This document shows, in pieces, positions 42,889-52,385 of a stretch of 64,000 bases of DNA. The notes beneath the pieces were generated by a model, which was given only the letters and a program-made list of their open reading frames with translations, did no database searches and was not told the DNA's origin. The number at the start of each line of letters is the position of its first letter. The stretch's first letter is position 1. The position numbers and the translations under genes are program-made. Source of the stretch: an uncultured Gemmata sp. (GTDB lineage Bacteria; Planctomycetota; Planctomycetia; Gemmatales; Gemmataceae); the NCBI GenBank assembly GCA_937924775.1, contig CALDUT010000020.1, positions 106,913 through 170,912 of the forward strand. The letters are read 5' to 3'.

Positions 42889-45357
42889 TTAATCCCGTGT
42901 GACGAATTCATCCAGATTCAACAGCGTCCGGGCCACAGCCACCCAGGCGGCGGCTTCCGCGGGGGGAACGTTCTGGGGTTTGTGCGGACCGAGGAGTTTT
43001 TCGGCTTGGGCCCCGTTGTCGGTGGCCAAATGGCGGAAGGTTTGCAGGAGTTTTGTCAGCCGATCGACTTCTACCGGTTCCGGGTTGCGGCTGAGGCTGA
43101 GGCGGAACAAGGCGCGCAGGCGGTCGCAATCGGTAGCGTTGGGGTATTCGGTGAGAATCCGCCGGCCCAGGGCTTGGGCCGCTTCGACGAACACCGCATC
43201 GTTGAGGAGGGTCAGGGCCTGCAAGGGGGTGTTGGAGCGTTCACGACGAACCACGCAGACGTTGGAATCGGGGGCATCGAACGTCATGAGCATGGGGTAG
43301 GGGCTGGTGCGTTGGAACCAGATGTACAGGCCGCGTTTGTACTTCTCCGGGCCTGTGCTTTCGATCCATTTGGCACTGTTGGCGTAGGTCAGCTCGGAAA
43401 TCCCCGGCGGTTGCGGCGGGCGGATCGACGGCCCGCCGACCGTGAGGTTCAGTAGACCGCTGACGGCCAATGCCCGGTCGCGGAGCAGCTCGGCTTCCAG
43501 CCGCAGCCGCTGCTGCCGGGCTAGCAGAACGTTCAGCGGGTCGCGTTGCCGCAGTTCCGGCCGCACCACCGAGGATTGCTGGTACGTCGCGGACATCACG
43601 ATCAGTTTGTGAAGCCGTTTGAGCGACCAGGCCGCAGCCGGAGAAACTCCACCTTCCCCCGTGGCGGCTCCCGACGGCGCACGGAACTCGCTGGCCAGCC
43701 AATCGAGCAACTCAGGGTGGCTGGGCTTCTCTCCTTGGGTGCCGAAATCCTCCGGGGTGGCGACCAAACCGCGGCCAAAGAACTTCCCCCACACCCAATT
43801 GACGATCACCCGGGCGGTCAGGGGGTTGTCCGGGGCCACGAGCCATCGGGCCAAATCGAGCCGGGTCAGTGGCCCGGAGGCCCCGGCGGAGCGGCGGATC
43901 GGTGGCAGCACCGCCGGGGTGTTGGGGGTTACTTCCACACCCCGGCGGAGGAAGTCGCCCCGGGGCATCACATACGTTTTCCGCGGTGGCCCGAGGGCGA
44001 TGGTGGGCGCTTGGGAACCACGAGGGGCTTTCTTAAGATGATTGGCCAAAGCGGTTTCGCGTTTCTTCAGTTCGGTGGCTGGCAGGTTTTTCTCTTTGGC
44101 TTCTTGAATCGCGGCTTCCAGCTGGGCCTTTTCGGCGTTGAAGTCGGCGAGTTGCTTTTCGAGCCGTTCGGCTTCGCCGGGCAGGGGGGCGGCGATGTCC
44201 ACCTCCTGATCGGCATTGAAGAACGCAAACAGTTGGTAGAACTCCCGTTGGGAAATCGGGTCGTACTTGTGATCGTGGCACTGGGCGCAGCCGAGGGTCA
44301 GCCCCAGCCATACGCTACCGGTGGTATTCACCCGATCGACAACTGCCGCGACGCGAAATTCCTCCTGATCCACCCCGCCTTCTTTGTTGGTCAGCGTGTT
44401 GCGGTGGAAGCCAGTGGCAATTTTCTGTTGTAGGGTGGCATTGGGAAGCAAATCTCCGGCCAGTTGTTCGATGGTGAACTGATCGAAGGGCATATCGGCA
44501 TTGAACGCTGCGATGACCCAATCGCGGTAGCGCCACGCGAAGGGCCGGCCCGTGTCTTTCTCGTAGCCGTCGCTATCAGCGTAGCGGGCCGCATCGAGCC
44601 AATGGCGGCCCCAGCGTTCTCCGTAGTGCGGGCTGGCCAGCAACCGATCGACCACTTTCTCGAACGCCTGAGGCGAATCGTCGTTGAGAAACGCATCGAG
44701 TTCTGCCGGTGTGGGGGGCAGGCCGGTCAGGTCGAGGGCGACGCGACGCAGCAGGGTGGCTTTATCGGCGGGCGGCGCGGGGGCGATCTTCTCGCGTTCT
44801 AATCGCGCGAGGATGAACTGATCGATCGGATTATGAATACGGGCCTGGGGATTGGTTCCCGCAGGAACCGCGGGCCGCTGAATCGGCTGGAACGACCAAT
44901 GTTGGGATTTCTCCACAGTAGTTTCCACAATACTAATTGCGCTACCCCACGGGGCCCCTTGGTCGATCCAGGCCCGCAGTTTGCCAATGTCCTCGGCCGG
45001 GAGTTGTTTCCCTTCACCCGGTGGCATCCGCTGATAGGGTTCCTGCCCCACGAGCGCCTGAATCAGCGGGCTTTCCGCACTGCGGCCGGCCACAATCACC
45101 GGGCCACTGTTGCCGCCTTCTTGAGCGTGGGCGCCGGTGTCGAGCCGCAGGCCGCCTCTCTGCTTAGCCGGACCGTGACACTGCACACAATGAGCCGCGA
45201 GAATCGGCTTGATGTCGGTGTCGAAGTGGATTTTGCCGTCAGCCGCCGGTGGAAGCCGAGTCGCCCCGGGTGGGTTATCAGCCGCGGTGGCGGAGGTGGC
45301 CAACCCGGCCCCTAGCACCACAGCGAACAAGCTCGGAAGAGGAAGTTGGCGCATCAT
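42889..45357 (-). CDS. Planctomycete cytochrome c domain / DUF1549 / DUF1553 protein
   Basis: 822 residues. A signal peptide (LPSLFAVVLGAGLATSA) is followed by the cytochrome domain with haem motif CVQCH near residue 57 and a downstream RMPPGEGKQLP that may supply the Met ligand. DUF1549 follows (DQFILARLEREKIAPAPPAD, LPPTPAELDAFLND, RYADSDGYEKDTGR), then a coiled linker near 400-440, and DUF1553 (RLDLARWLVAPDNPLTARV, FGTQGEKPSHPELLDWLA, LNDAVFVEAAQALGRRIL). The multidomain protein is secreted, binds haem c and is cotranscribed with the DUF1501 gene. An electron-transfer role alongside a hydrolase-like partner is the usual guess. Nothing is truncated. Confidence 0.93.
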   Translation of the reverse strand: MMRQLPLPSLFAVVLGAGLATSATAADNPPGATRLPPAADGKIHFDTDIKPILAAHCVQCHGPAKQRGGLRLDTGAHAQEGGNSGPVIVAGRSAESPLIQALVGQEPYQRMPPGEGKQLPAEDIGKLRAWIDQGAPWGSAISIVETTVEKSQHWSFQPIQRPAVPAGTNPQARIHNPIDQFILARLEREKIAPAPPADKATLLRRVALDLTGLPPTPAELDAFLNDDSPQAFEKVVDRLLASPHYGERWGRHWLDAARYADSDGYEKDTGRPFAWRYRDWVIAAFNADMPFDQFTIEQLAGDLLPNATLQQKIATGFHRNTLTNKEGGVDQEEFRVAAVVDRVNTTGSVWLGLTLGCAQCHDHKYDPISQREFYQLFAFFNADQEVDIAAPLPGEAERLEKQLADFNAEKAQLEAAIQEAKEKNLPATELKKRETALANHLKKAPRGSQAPTIALGPPRKTYVMPRGDFLRRGVEVTPNTPAVLPPIRRSAGASGPLTRLDLARWLVAPDNPLTARVIVNWVWGKFFGRGLVATPEDFGTQGEKPSHPELLDWLASEFRAPSGAATGEGGVSPAAAWSLKRLHKLIVMSATYQQSSVVRPELRQRDPLNVLLARQQRLRLEAELLRDRALAVSGLLNLTVGGPSIRPPQPPGISELTYANSAKWIESTGPEKYKRGLYIWFQRTSPYPMLMTFDAPDSNVCVVRRERSNTPLQALTLLNDAVFVEAAQALGRRILTEYPNATDCDRLRALFRLSLSRNPEPVEVDRLTKLLQTFRHLATDNGAQAEKLLGPHKPQNVPPAEAAAWVAVARTLLNLDEFVTRD

Positions 45358-45630
45358 TCGAGGGACGAGGAGGGTTGGGTGGGAGTTCAGTTCTGGAAGC
45401 TATCAGATATACTAAATTGTCGGTTCGCATGAAGCAACCGGTCACCGGGATTTCTGGCCCTTCAACCCCCATTCTTCCCAAATACCGGCGTGGCTGAGAT
45501 GATGTTCGCTGAAGTGATGACTCTCCGCGATTCGTCGGTTGCCGCGAGAGTCAAGTGTACAAAAAGTGAACAGTCCGCGGAGAACTTCACCCGCGGGTTC
45601 TTCTGGCCGATCCCGCTGTTTCGACCTCGC

Positions 45631-46416
45631 TCAGACATCGCGGCGGCTGAAACCGATGAGGCCCACCCCGGCCGCCAGCAGGCTCAGCCCTGCGCAGCCG
45701 AGTAGCAATTGTGTCATAAGTTCCGAATTGAATTGACCTTGCAGCATAAAATGCAACCGGGCCAGTTGCCGCTGCGGGGATGGCCACGGCTCGGGGAGAA
45801 GCGTCAGCAGAAAGCCGGACCCGTACAACGCCAGCCAAAAAACCGTAATTCCCAACATGGTGCTGTTGGTCAAGGCCCCAATAGTCACTCCCCACGACAC
45901 AATCACCGCGAAGATCGCACAAACGGTCAGAACCGCCGCGGCACCGCCGGTGAGGCTCAAATCACTGTGGGCATCATCGTTGAAAAGAAAGTAACTGGCC
46001 AGAAGCACACACGCCGCGAGAGCCGCGAATGTGGCTGCCACCACCACCAACCGGGCATGCCATTTCGCCAGGAAGTATTGGTAACGGCTAATTCCCCGAC
46101 TGAGGACCGAATCGGCCACGGTACCGCGTTCCCCACTGATGGCCGACACTGCCAAAACCACAACCAACGCCAAACTACCCACGATCAGCACGCGGATCAC
46201 GTCGCTGCATTGCGCGGCAGCACTTTGGAACAGTCCCGCCTCGGTATGCAGCCCCACCCGGTACAGTAACAACCCGGTGCTGGCCAAGCCGGCCATCAGC
46301 ACCCACAGCCGGTATACCCAACTGCGCAGTGTATAGCGCAAATCGGTCTGGAATACCGCCCAGTACGGCAGAAAGCGGTTGAATCGGACCGTAACCACCG
46401 GCGAACTGGCTTCCAT
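45631..46416 (-). CDS. ABC-2-type transporter permease
   Basis: 261 residues from the ATG at 46416, which has GGAGG eight bases upstream; another ATG two codons earlier is too close to that site. Six hydrophobic segments are visible: WVYRLWVLMAGLASTGLLLY, VLIVGSLALVVVLAVSA, LVVVAATFAALAACVLLASY, VLTVCAIFAVIVSWGVTIG, MLGITVFWLALYGSGFLL and LLGCAGLSLLAAGVGLIGF. The loop ISGERGTVADSVLSRGISR between helices 2 and 3 is conserved in the ABC2_membrane_2 group and is the coupling segment. The ATPase gene lies 85 bp upstream on the same strand, so the two form an exporter. The cargo is unknown. Confidence 0.85.
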   Translation of the reverse strand: MEASSPVVTVRFNRFLPYWAVFQTDLRYTLRSWVYRLWVLMAGLASTGLLLYRVGLHTEAGLFQSAAAQCSDVIRVLIVGSLALVVVLAVSAISGERGTVADSVLSRGISRYQYFLAKWHARLVVVAATFAALAACVLLASYFLFNDDAHSDLSLTGGAAAVLTVCAIFAVIVSWGVTIGALTNSTMLGITVFWLALYGSGFLLTLLPEPWPSPQRQLARLHFMLQGQFNSELMTQLLLGCAGLSLLAAGVGLIGFSRRDV

Positions 46417-46501
46417 ACCCATCACCTCCCACTTCCCCCCAACGGCTTCTCCTCGCGGATCCGCATCCACGCCGCGTGTGTCATCCCGCGGCGGGTCGCC
46501 T

Positions 46502-47503
46502 TCAGGCCGCTTCGGCCACCTGATACAACCGCGCGAACCCGCGACCTTCTTCTTTTTCGACCAAATCCAGATACGCTTGTTCCGTTTGCATCCCGACGCT
46601 CCGAATGGTAATAAGCGTAACCTTATGATCGGCCAGGATTTGGAACAATTGTGCCAAGACGAGGGCATTGGGGGTTTCGTCACCGAGTTTCACTTCCAAC
46701 CGCCGGTGGCGGAGAACCGCTTGCGTCACATCTTTGAGTCCGCGAATGGCCTGCACCGATTTGCTGATCGCTTTTTGATCACCATCGAGGTCGAATTCGT
46801 AGTGGTTTTTCCGGATGCGGCCTTTCAAGTCTTGCAAACTGCCGTGGAAGATCATCTGCCCTTTGTTCAGAACGCAGGCATGGTTGCACACTTCATCAAC
46901 ATCGCTGAGGTTGTGGCTACTGATGATGAGTGTTTTTTCGCTGGCCAGGCGTTTAATGAGTTCCAACATCGACCGGCGGGCTTCAATGTCTAAGCCGTGG
47001 GTGGGTTCGTCCCAGATGAGCAAATCGGGTTCGTTGATGAGGCTGGCGGCCACGGCCAATCGGGCCGTCATCCCCGGGGTGAAGTGGGCGATGGCATCGC
47101 CCGAATGAGGCAGTAGATCGACGGCACGAATCAGCGTCGCGAGTTTGGGTTTGCGAACATCGGCCGGCAAGCCGAACAAGCGAGCGATGTAATCGAGATA
47201 AGTGATCGGCGTCATCCCTTTGGGAAACTGCGGGTTGGTCGGAATGTAGCCGATGCGGCGGCGGAGATCGGCGGCGTTGGGGCTCATGCGCTGATTGAAG
47301 ACTTTGACCCATCCCGCGGTGGGGCGGTGCAAGCCCAGAATCAGCCGCAGGAATGTGGTTTTCCCCGCGCCGTTGGGGCCGAGCAACCCCAAGACACACC
47401 CCGGTTCGATGGAAAGCGTCACGTCGTTGAGCGCGATCTGCCGGTTTTGGTAAATCTTGGTGAGATGTTGCGTTTCAACGACGAATTCGCTCTCGTCAGC
47501 CAC
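46502..47503 (-). CDS. ABC transporter ATP-binding protein with unusual signature motif
   Basis: 333 residues from a GTG at 47503 with GAGGGA upstream. GLLGPNGAGKTTFLRLI is the Walker A region, and LLIWDEPTHGLDIEARR the Walker B and D-loop with the catalytic Glu. IISSHNLSDVDEV carries the switch His. The signature motif is FTPGMTARL, while most ABC ATPases have LSGGQ or LSGGM there. The Q-loop is probably TNPQFP. About 100 residues after the ATPase core (NHYEFDLDGDQKAI onward) form the C-terminal domain found in ABC-2 exporters. It is translated with the permease downstream. The exporter is probably active but has a modified signature. Confidence 0.88.
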   Translation of the reverse strand: MADESEFVVETQHLTKIYQNRQIALNDVTLSIEPGCVLGLLGPNGAGKTTFLRLILGLHRPTAGWVKVFNQRMSPNAADLRRRIGYIPTNPQFPKGMTPITYLDYIARLFGLPADVRKPKLATLIRAVDLLPHSGDAIAHFTPGMTARLAVAASLINEPDLLIWDEPTHGLDIEARRSMLELIKRLASEKTLIISSHNLSDVDEVCNHACVLNKGQMIFHGSLQDLKGRIRKNHYEFDLDGDQKAISKSVQAIRGLKDVTQAVLRHRRLEVKLGDETPNALVLAQLFQILADHKVTLITIRSVGMQTEQAYLDLVEKEEGRGFARLYQVAEAA

Positions 47504-47729
47504 GGCTTGTCCCTCACAGCGGTCTTCGCGCGAATGTCGCTGAGGGGCTATAGCCGCGGCGGGCCAGCGAATCTAGGGCAATTCCGACCAGGTTGCGGCT
47601 CGACCGGGGGCGACACTTTCCCCCAACCGAGCCGAAGGGCTTGATATTGTGGAAGTTACTGTTGTTCTCGGCTGGAGAACCGCCTCCGCCAACGATCATT
47701 TGAGCCACAAGTCTTGAACCATTCAGAAC

Positions 47730-49421
47730 TTAACGCTTTTCCACCGGCGGCGGCGGGAAGGGAACGGGTCCGGGGTTGCCAGGAGCCAATTCCGACAGGA
47801 ACAGCGCCCGCGGCAGCACACGCAGGTTGAGGGCGAATCGGACTTTCAATTGCTCGCCGCCGGTGATGGCGAGTTTGGCCGCGGAGTGCAACTTGTCGTC
47901 TTTGCCAAGAGCGTTCTCCACCTCCACGCGGTTGCCCCCGGTTTTCTCCACAAATTTCGCCAACCGGGCGGGATTGATCAGTACCTCGACCACCGGCGAA
48001 TCCTGCGCCGAGAGCTTCAGCAGGTCTTTGAGAACCGGCACCGGCTCCGGGCCAATCACGACATACACTGCTTGGGGAGCGAAGGCGAAGGCCGCCGTGG
48101 CTTTCGTGCCGCCAAAGGGTTTGCCGAAGTCCGAAAATTCGTTGTCGGGGAGTTTGTAAGTGTGGATGGCGACGTTCCCGGCTTTGTCAGCCTCCCACTT
48201 CATCCGCTCTTTCTCGTCGGGGGCGGCCTGAGCCTCGAACATCTTTTTGAATTCTTTCGCCACCCCTGTGGGATCGTCGAATGTGGCGGCTACCACGAGG
48301 GTGAAATCGCCGTTTTTGTCCGGGCCCCGGATCGCCCCGGCGAGGTCCACTTCGCCGGCTTTGATGGTCCGGCGGAGGCCTTTGACGAGTTCATCGAGGA
48401 AATCTTTGGGAACATCGGGCCCGCCTTGGGCGACGAGTTTTTGGATTTCCTCCAGCACTTTCGTGGCCGCGGATTTCAATTCGTCGTTGAAAAACGGCAA
48501 GCGGGTTTTGAAACCCACGGTGGTTTCGGGGGTAATGACCGCCGCGAATTTGTTCCCGGTGGGTTTGCGGGCCGCGATTTCTTGAGCTAAGGCCGTGCCC
48601 TTCTTGGGGTTGAGTACGACATCGACCAGCAATTCGCCGGTCGGCTGGTCGATGGTGACGCGCAGAACGGCCGTATCGGCCCCGGTCAGCAACAGCAGGT
48701 AGCGGGTGAACAGTTTCTCAATATCCGCAATCGGAGCGCGAATCACCGCAGCGAGTGGCGGAAACGGGATGAAGTCGTCGTCTTCGAGTTGTTTTTTGAG
48801 TTCGGCAAAATACGTCGGGAGAGCTTTTTTCAGCTCGGGGGTCAGGCGGTCGAAGTGAAGTTTTCCGGCAAACAACGCGGTTTCCGCCGGGTCGATCACT
48901 TGGGGGGAGGCCACCAGGGCTTTCGCGTCGAGTACCGCTTCGGGATTCAGGCCGATAGCAACATACGCGTACTGATCGGCGAATTTGAGGCGGACTTTCG
49001 CCTCTGGACTTGGACCTGGCAATTCGTACAGGCCTTTCCCCACATCTTTGGGTTGTTCCCCATCGAAAAGCCGGCCACAGAAGGCGAGGAATTCCTTCTC
49101 CGCGGTGGTGGGTATCGCGACCACAACGGTCGATTCGCTGAATTTCTCGCCGAAGTGGATATAACCGAAGATGGGTTTACTTAAGTCTAAGCCTTCCAAG
49201 CCTTTATCGCCGAATTTGTCTTTGAGGGCGGCGTTGAACGCCTGGACGGCCTTATCGCCCCCGACGCTATCCGCGGCGGCCCGTAGATCATTCAGGAGCT
49301 TTTCGGCGGGGGGCGTTTGGAACGTGATGAGCGGGCGGTTCGCGGGAGCCGCCGGCGGCTGCTGCGCGACCACCAACGGCGCACCAAGCGCCGCAACGGC
49401 GAAAACCAAAGCGTGTCGCAT
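47730..49421 (-). CDS. Secreted protein of unknown function
   Basis: 563 residues with GGGAGAA upstream of the ATG. RHALVFAVAALGAPLVVA is a signal peptide, followed by a Pro-rich start (QQPPAAPANRP). The mature protein is mixed alpha/beta with repeated hydrophobic strands such as IFGYIHFGEKFSESTVVVAI, AVLRVTIDQPTGELLVDVVL and FTLVVAATFDDP, and helical stretches such as ELKKALPTYFAELKKQ. Two or three copies of a roughly 180-residue module seem likely from the recurrence of strand-helix order with FxAxL/F-type ends, but I cannot prove it. No Cys pairs, no catalytic motif and no membrane helix are visible. It has no partner genes and I do not recognise its family. Confidence 0.6.
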   Translation of the reverse strand: MRHALVFAVAALGAPLVVAQQPPAAPANRPLITFQTPPAEKLLNDLRAAADSVGGDKAVQAFNAALKDKFGDKGLEGLDLSKPIFGYIHFGEKFSESTVVVAIPTTAEKEFLAFCGRLFDGEQPKDVGKGLYELPGPSPEAKVRLKFADQYAYVAIGLNPEAVLDAKALVASPQVIDPAETALFAGKLHFDRLTPELKKALPTYFAELKKQLEDDDFIPFPPLAAVIRAPIADIEKLFTRYLLLLTGADTAVLRVTIDQPTGELLVDVVLNPKKGTALAQEIAARKPTGNKFAAVITPETTVGFKTRLPFFNDELKSAATKVLEEIQKLVAQGGPDVPKDFLDELVKGLRRTIKAGEVDLAGAIRGPDKNGDFTLVVAATFDDPTGVAKEFKKMFEAQAAPDEKERMKWEADKAGNVAIHTYKLPDNEFSDFGKPFGGTKATAAFAFAPQAVYVVIGPEPVPVLKDLLKLSAQDSPVVEVLINPARLAKFVEKTGGNRVEVENALGKDDKLHSAAKLAITGGEQLKVRFALNLRVLPRALFLSELAPGNPGPVPFPPPPVEKR

Positions 49422-49633
49422 GAGCTTCTCCCAACAAGTGAAGTGACGCGGCCATCATACGCCGAACAAACCGCTAGGTCGAGACAATCCCACCACCGGC
49501 CGCCACGGCCAGGGCCGTGCGGAGCCTGCCCGCACGACCGACCATCCACGCCAGACCCCCGCAAGCAGGCCATGCCCACGGGCACCGCCAGAGGTTCTGA
49601 GGATGTGTTTCCCCACGCGACGCCCCGAACGCG

Positions 49634-50035
49634 TCAACGGGCCGTCAACACTTTCACCGCGGTGTCTTTGGGCACGACAAAGAGCTTCACATGCATGCGA
49701 TAGTCGCGAGTGAAGCCGAGGGTGTAGATGAAAGTGCCGAGGTTCTTGTCGTCCGGGGTGATGCGGTCCTGACCACTACCCCACCACGCGAAGAGGACCA
49801 GTTTTTCCTTCTTGAAGTTGACGTGTTTCTGAATGGCCTCGGTTACGTCTTTGAGTATTGCGTTTTTGGCGAGTTCGTCGGCGGTTTTGATCTCAGTCGG
49901 TGCCGTCGCTTTGCCATCACGGGGGGCCATGATCTTGAAATCTTTGGTGTCAATCTCTTTAACCGCGGGTTTGTCGTCGGCCTTGGTGGCGGAACCCACC
50001 AGAAGAATCGCCACCGCATACAACAGGCTTCGCAT
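49634..50035 (-). CDS. Small secreted protein of unknown function
   Basis: 133 residues from the ATG at 50035 with TGAGGTG upstream; the longer frame upstream is antisense-like and has no signal peptide. RSLLYAVAILLVGSATKA is a signal peptide. The mature part (about 110 residues) starts DDKPAVKEIDTKDFKIMAP and ends FVVPKDTAVKVLTAR. It contains LVLFAWWGSGQDRITPDD, where two Trp lie in a buried-looking strand, and charged helices around DELAKNAILKDVTEAIQKH. I do not recognise the family. It lies between a secreted protein and a short-chain dehydrogenase on the same strand, with 40 bp to the latter, so it may be cotranscribed with it. Confidence 0.6.
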   Translation of the reverse strand: MRSLLYAVAILLVGSATKADDKPAVKEIDTKDFKIMAPRDGKATAPTEIKTADELAKNAILKDVTEAIQKHVNFKKEKLVLFAWWGSGQDRITPDDKNLGTFIYTLGFTRDYRMHVKLFVVPKDTAVKVLTAR

Positions 50036-50075
50036 GGTACACCTCAGGGAGTGAAGAGATTCCGGACGTTGGCCA

Positions 50076-50906
50076 TTATGGGCGATTGTCAGGTGGAAGC
50101 GACTGGTCTTTCTGCCGCTGGGCCACAGCGTGTTGAGCTTCGGTTTCGTAATCGCCCATCGCCCAGTGAACGACCGCATCGGGCAGCCAGCGGCTCAGTT
50201 TCACCAAGAGGGTGAGCCGCCACGGAAAGTTATACACTTTCTTACCCGCGCGGATCGCCCGGAGCATCTTCCGCGCGGCGAATTCGGCCGTCATTAATTG
50301 CGGCATATAGAATCGGTTGCTAGCCGTCATGGGAGTTGTTACAAACCCGGGGCAGAGGGTGGTCGTTTTCACCCCTGTCCCCCGTAGGTGCAGCCGCAGC
50401 CCTTCCATATACACGTTGACCGCCGCCTTGCTGGCACAATAGGCCGACTCGGCCGGCAAGCCGCGATAGGCCGCGAGGCTGGACACCGCGACCAAGTGCC
50501 CGCTTCGGCGGGCCAGCATTTCCGGTAAGGCTGCCGAAACCGTGTACACCACTCCCAGGAGGTTGATGCGGAAGGTTTCTTCCACATCGTCCCAGTTGAC
50601 CGGATCGCGCAGCGTCGGCCGCCCAATCCCGGCGTTGGCAATCACCAAATCGATCGGCCCAAGTTGCTCGCGCACCTGGGCCACGGCCGCTTCGATCTGC
50701 GGCCGGCAGCCCACGTCGGCCACCAGGGGCACCGCCAGCCCCTGCTGCGCTGTGATCAGCGCCGCCAATTCCCGCAGAGGCCCTTCGCGGCGAGCCACCA
50801 ACCCCACGCGGCAGCCTTCCAACGCCAACTGCCGGGCCAGTTCCCAGCCAATCCCGCTTGAAGCCCCAGTGACCACCGCCACTTTCCCGGCAAATGTTTG
50901 TGCCAT
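50076..50906 (-). CDS. Short-chain dehydrogenase/reductase
   Basis: 276 residues, GGAGGAGG directly before the ATG. VAVVTGASSGIGWELARQLA is the NAD(P)-binding G-x3-G-x-G loop, IDLVIANAGIGRP the NAG strand, and SSLAAYRGLPAESAYCASKAA is split over the catalytic Ser, Tyr and Lys (Y-x3-K as YCASK). VGLVARREG after the second strand, with two Arg, points to NADPH preference. The C-terminal 40 residues (LLVKLSRWLPDAVVHWAM) are hydrophobic and resemble the membrane-interacting end of the DltE/YqjQ-like or dhs-27-like SDR groups. The substrate is unknown. The small secreted gene lies just downstream. Confidence 0.88.
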   Translation of the reverse strand: MAQTFAGKVAVVTGASSGIGWELARQLALEGCRVGLVARREGPLRELAALITAQQGLAVPLVADVGCRPQIEAAVAQVREQLGPIDLVIANAGIGRPTLRDPVNWDDVEETFRINLLGVVYTVSAALPEMLARRSGHLVAVSSLAAYRGLPAESAYCASKAAVNVYMEGLRLHLRGTGVKTTTLCPGFVTTPMTASNRFYMPQLMTAEFAARKMLRAIRAGKKVYNFPWRLTLLVKLSRWLPDAVVHWAMGDYETEAQHAVAQRQKDQSLPPDNRP

Positions 50907-51361
50907 GCCTCCTCCAGAATCCGATCCGTGGGGGCAAATCCGGACCGCCCGCGAACGATGTTATAGATAGCCGTGGCCCCTACGGACCACCGACCGACAC
51001 GATCGGCCCATCCCCCGCCCCAGATTGGTACGGTCGTTGTGAGGTTGGAAAAACGGCTTGCTTTCATGTACCGACTCGCTATAGGCGAGCATCCGCAGTG
51101 CGAAGTTTCGGATACAGCCCGCGGCGAGGCCCTCGACGACCCTGAGGTACTCCGCCCGGGGAATCTCCGCCATGCGGTGCCGGATCGCCGAGGCCGGGCC
51201 GACCGCCGCGCCGTCGCTTCTGCCAAGTGTCGCGGACCTTTCCCACGTCGGCCGCCCGCACCTCTCCGACCCGACACACCTGAGTCCTATTGTTTCGGGT
51301 TGTTGGAACTACCGCGTCAGCGGTCGCGCCCCCGGTGCGCACTTTTAGGAATCGGTGAACC
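50907..51361. other. 455-bp intergenic region between divergent genes
   Basis: It separates the SDR gene (minus) and the gene at 51362 (plus). No gene or RNA with visible support was found on either strand, and no strong promoter or hairpin. Confidence 0.45.
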
Positions 51362-51913
51362 ATGTCTGCATCCGACCTCATCCTGGCCGCCACCCTCTTG
51401 GCCGCCCCTGTTGGCACTCCGGAAACCCTGCCATCAGAAGACCACTGGCCCACCTTACGAGCCGCCCTGCATCAAGTGGCTATGGCCTGGGAAATTCTGG
51501 ACGAACGAGAAACCCGCTATCTGCTGTACAACCGCGAGGATTTCCAGGCCGATCTGAACCTTTTGCGTACCCGCTACCGGGATTTGGCCGACGCGCCGCA
51601 GTTGGCCGAATGTCAGCGTTTACCCGATCGCCACACGGTCAATGAACTGATCCGCTTCAACCGGGCCTATCGCCAGCATCTGGAAGAACGTCAGGCGTGG
51701 GAACTTGATCGGGCCGACCTTCTCCGGGAAGCTCTGCAGGAAACCGATCGCCTGTACCGGCAATGGGATGCGATCCGCGATGCCCAATGCGACTTCTACT
51801 ACGTCACCGTGCGCCGGGCCGCCCTCAAGCGGCTCCGCGACGCCATTGGTGAAGAGGCGTTCGCCACCGGACGGATGCCGCCGTATGTGCCGCTGTGGGC
51901 ATTTCAACGCTAA
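51362..51913 (+). CDS. Hypothetical helical protein
   Basis: 183 residues. After a short N-terminus (DLILAATLLAAPVG) that might be a weak signal or just an apolar helix, the protein is almost entirely helical and charged: AWEILDERETRYLLYNRED, FNRAYRQHLEERQAWEL, ADLLREALQETDRLYRQWD and ALKRLRDAIGEEAFATG. Repeated Tyr and Trp at helix faces suggest a bundle of four or five helices. I recognise no family and no catalytic residue. It ends before a stable hairpin at 51964. It is kept because codon use and frame are like neighbours and there is no better gene in this stretch. Confidence 0.55.
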   Translation: MSASDLILAATLLAAPVGTPETLPSEDHWPTLRAALHQVAMAWEILDERETRYLLYNREDFQADLNLLRTRYRDLADAPQLAECQRLPDRHTVNELIRFNRAYRQHLEERQAWELDRADLLREALQETDRLYRQWDAIRDAQCDFYYVTVRRAALKRLRDAIGEEAFATGRMPPYVPLWAFQR

Positions 51914-51963
51914 GTTGTTTCCTATCAAGCATTTGTGATCCAGAAAAAACCGCCGGTCATCGG

Positions 51964-51984
51964 TGGGGGCACTGTTTGCCCCCA
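51964..51984 (+). terminator. Hairpin downstream of the 51362 gene
   Basis: TGGGGGCA and TGCCCCCA form a perfect 8-bp stem around CTGTT, 50 bases after the stop codon. No T-run follows. The rest of 51985-52357 contains no gene or RNA that I can support. Confidence 0.5.
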
Positions 51985-52357
51985 ACAGCCCGACCTCTTC
52001 GCTTCTTCTTGTCGGTCCGCCCAGGCCCCCTTCGGCCCATTCTCCATCCCTGCATCCATTTTGGGGTGTTGACGTCGGGCCGTCCAAGATGCACAAATCT
52101 TTTTTCCTCAAGCACTTGCGATGCAAAATGCCCGTGGTGCGGTGTTTTCGCAGGGCATGGTCGGTCCGGGTTGGCCCCTGGTGAGGTGATTTTTTCCTCC
52201 CGCGGTAATCCTTACCGGTAAAAATTGCCGATACAGGGCCTTCTTTTGCAACGTTTTCTCGCTCGGACACCCTCCACTGGCTCGGGGCCGCTGCCGGTAA
52301 GAAGAATTCACCGCGCAATTTCGTTTTTTTTCCCCCGGAGCTATTGAGGAAACGACG

Positions 52358-52375
52358 TTTGGCACGATCTGTGCT
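52358..52375 (+). promoter_or_regulatory. Predicted sigma-54 promoter upstream of a candidate small RNA
   Basis: TTTGGCACGATCTGTGCT has the invariant GG (52361-52362) and GC (52373-52374) ten bases apart and the TTGGCACG half of the sigma-54 consensus. The -12 element is GTGC instead of TTGC. Transcription would start near 52386. Confidence 0.5.
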
Positions 52376-52385
52376 CCAGATTCTG

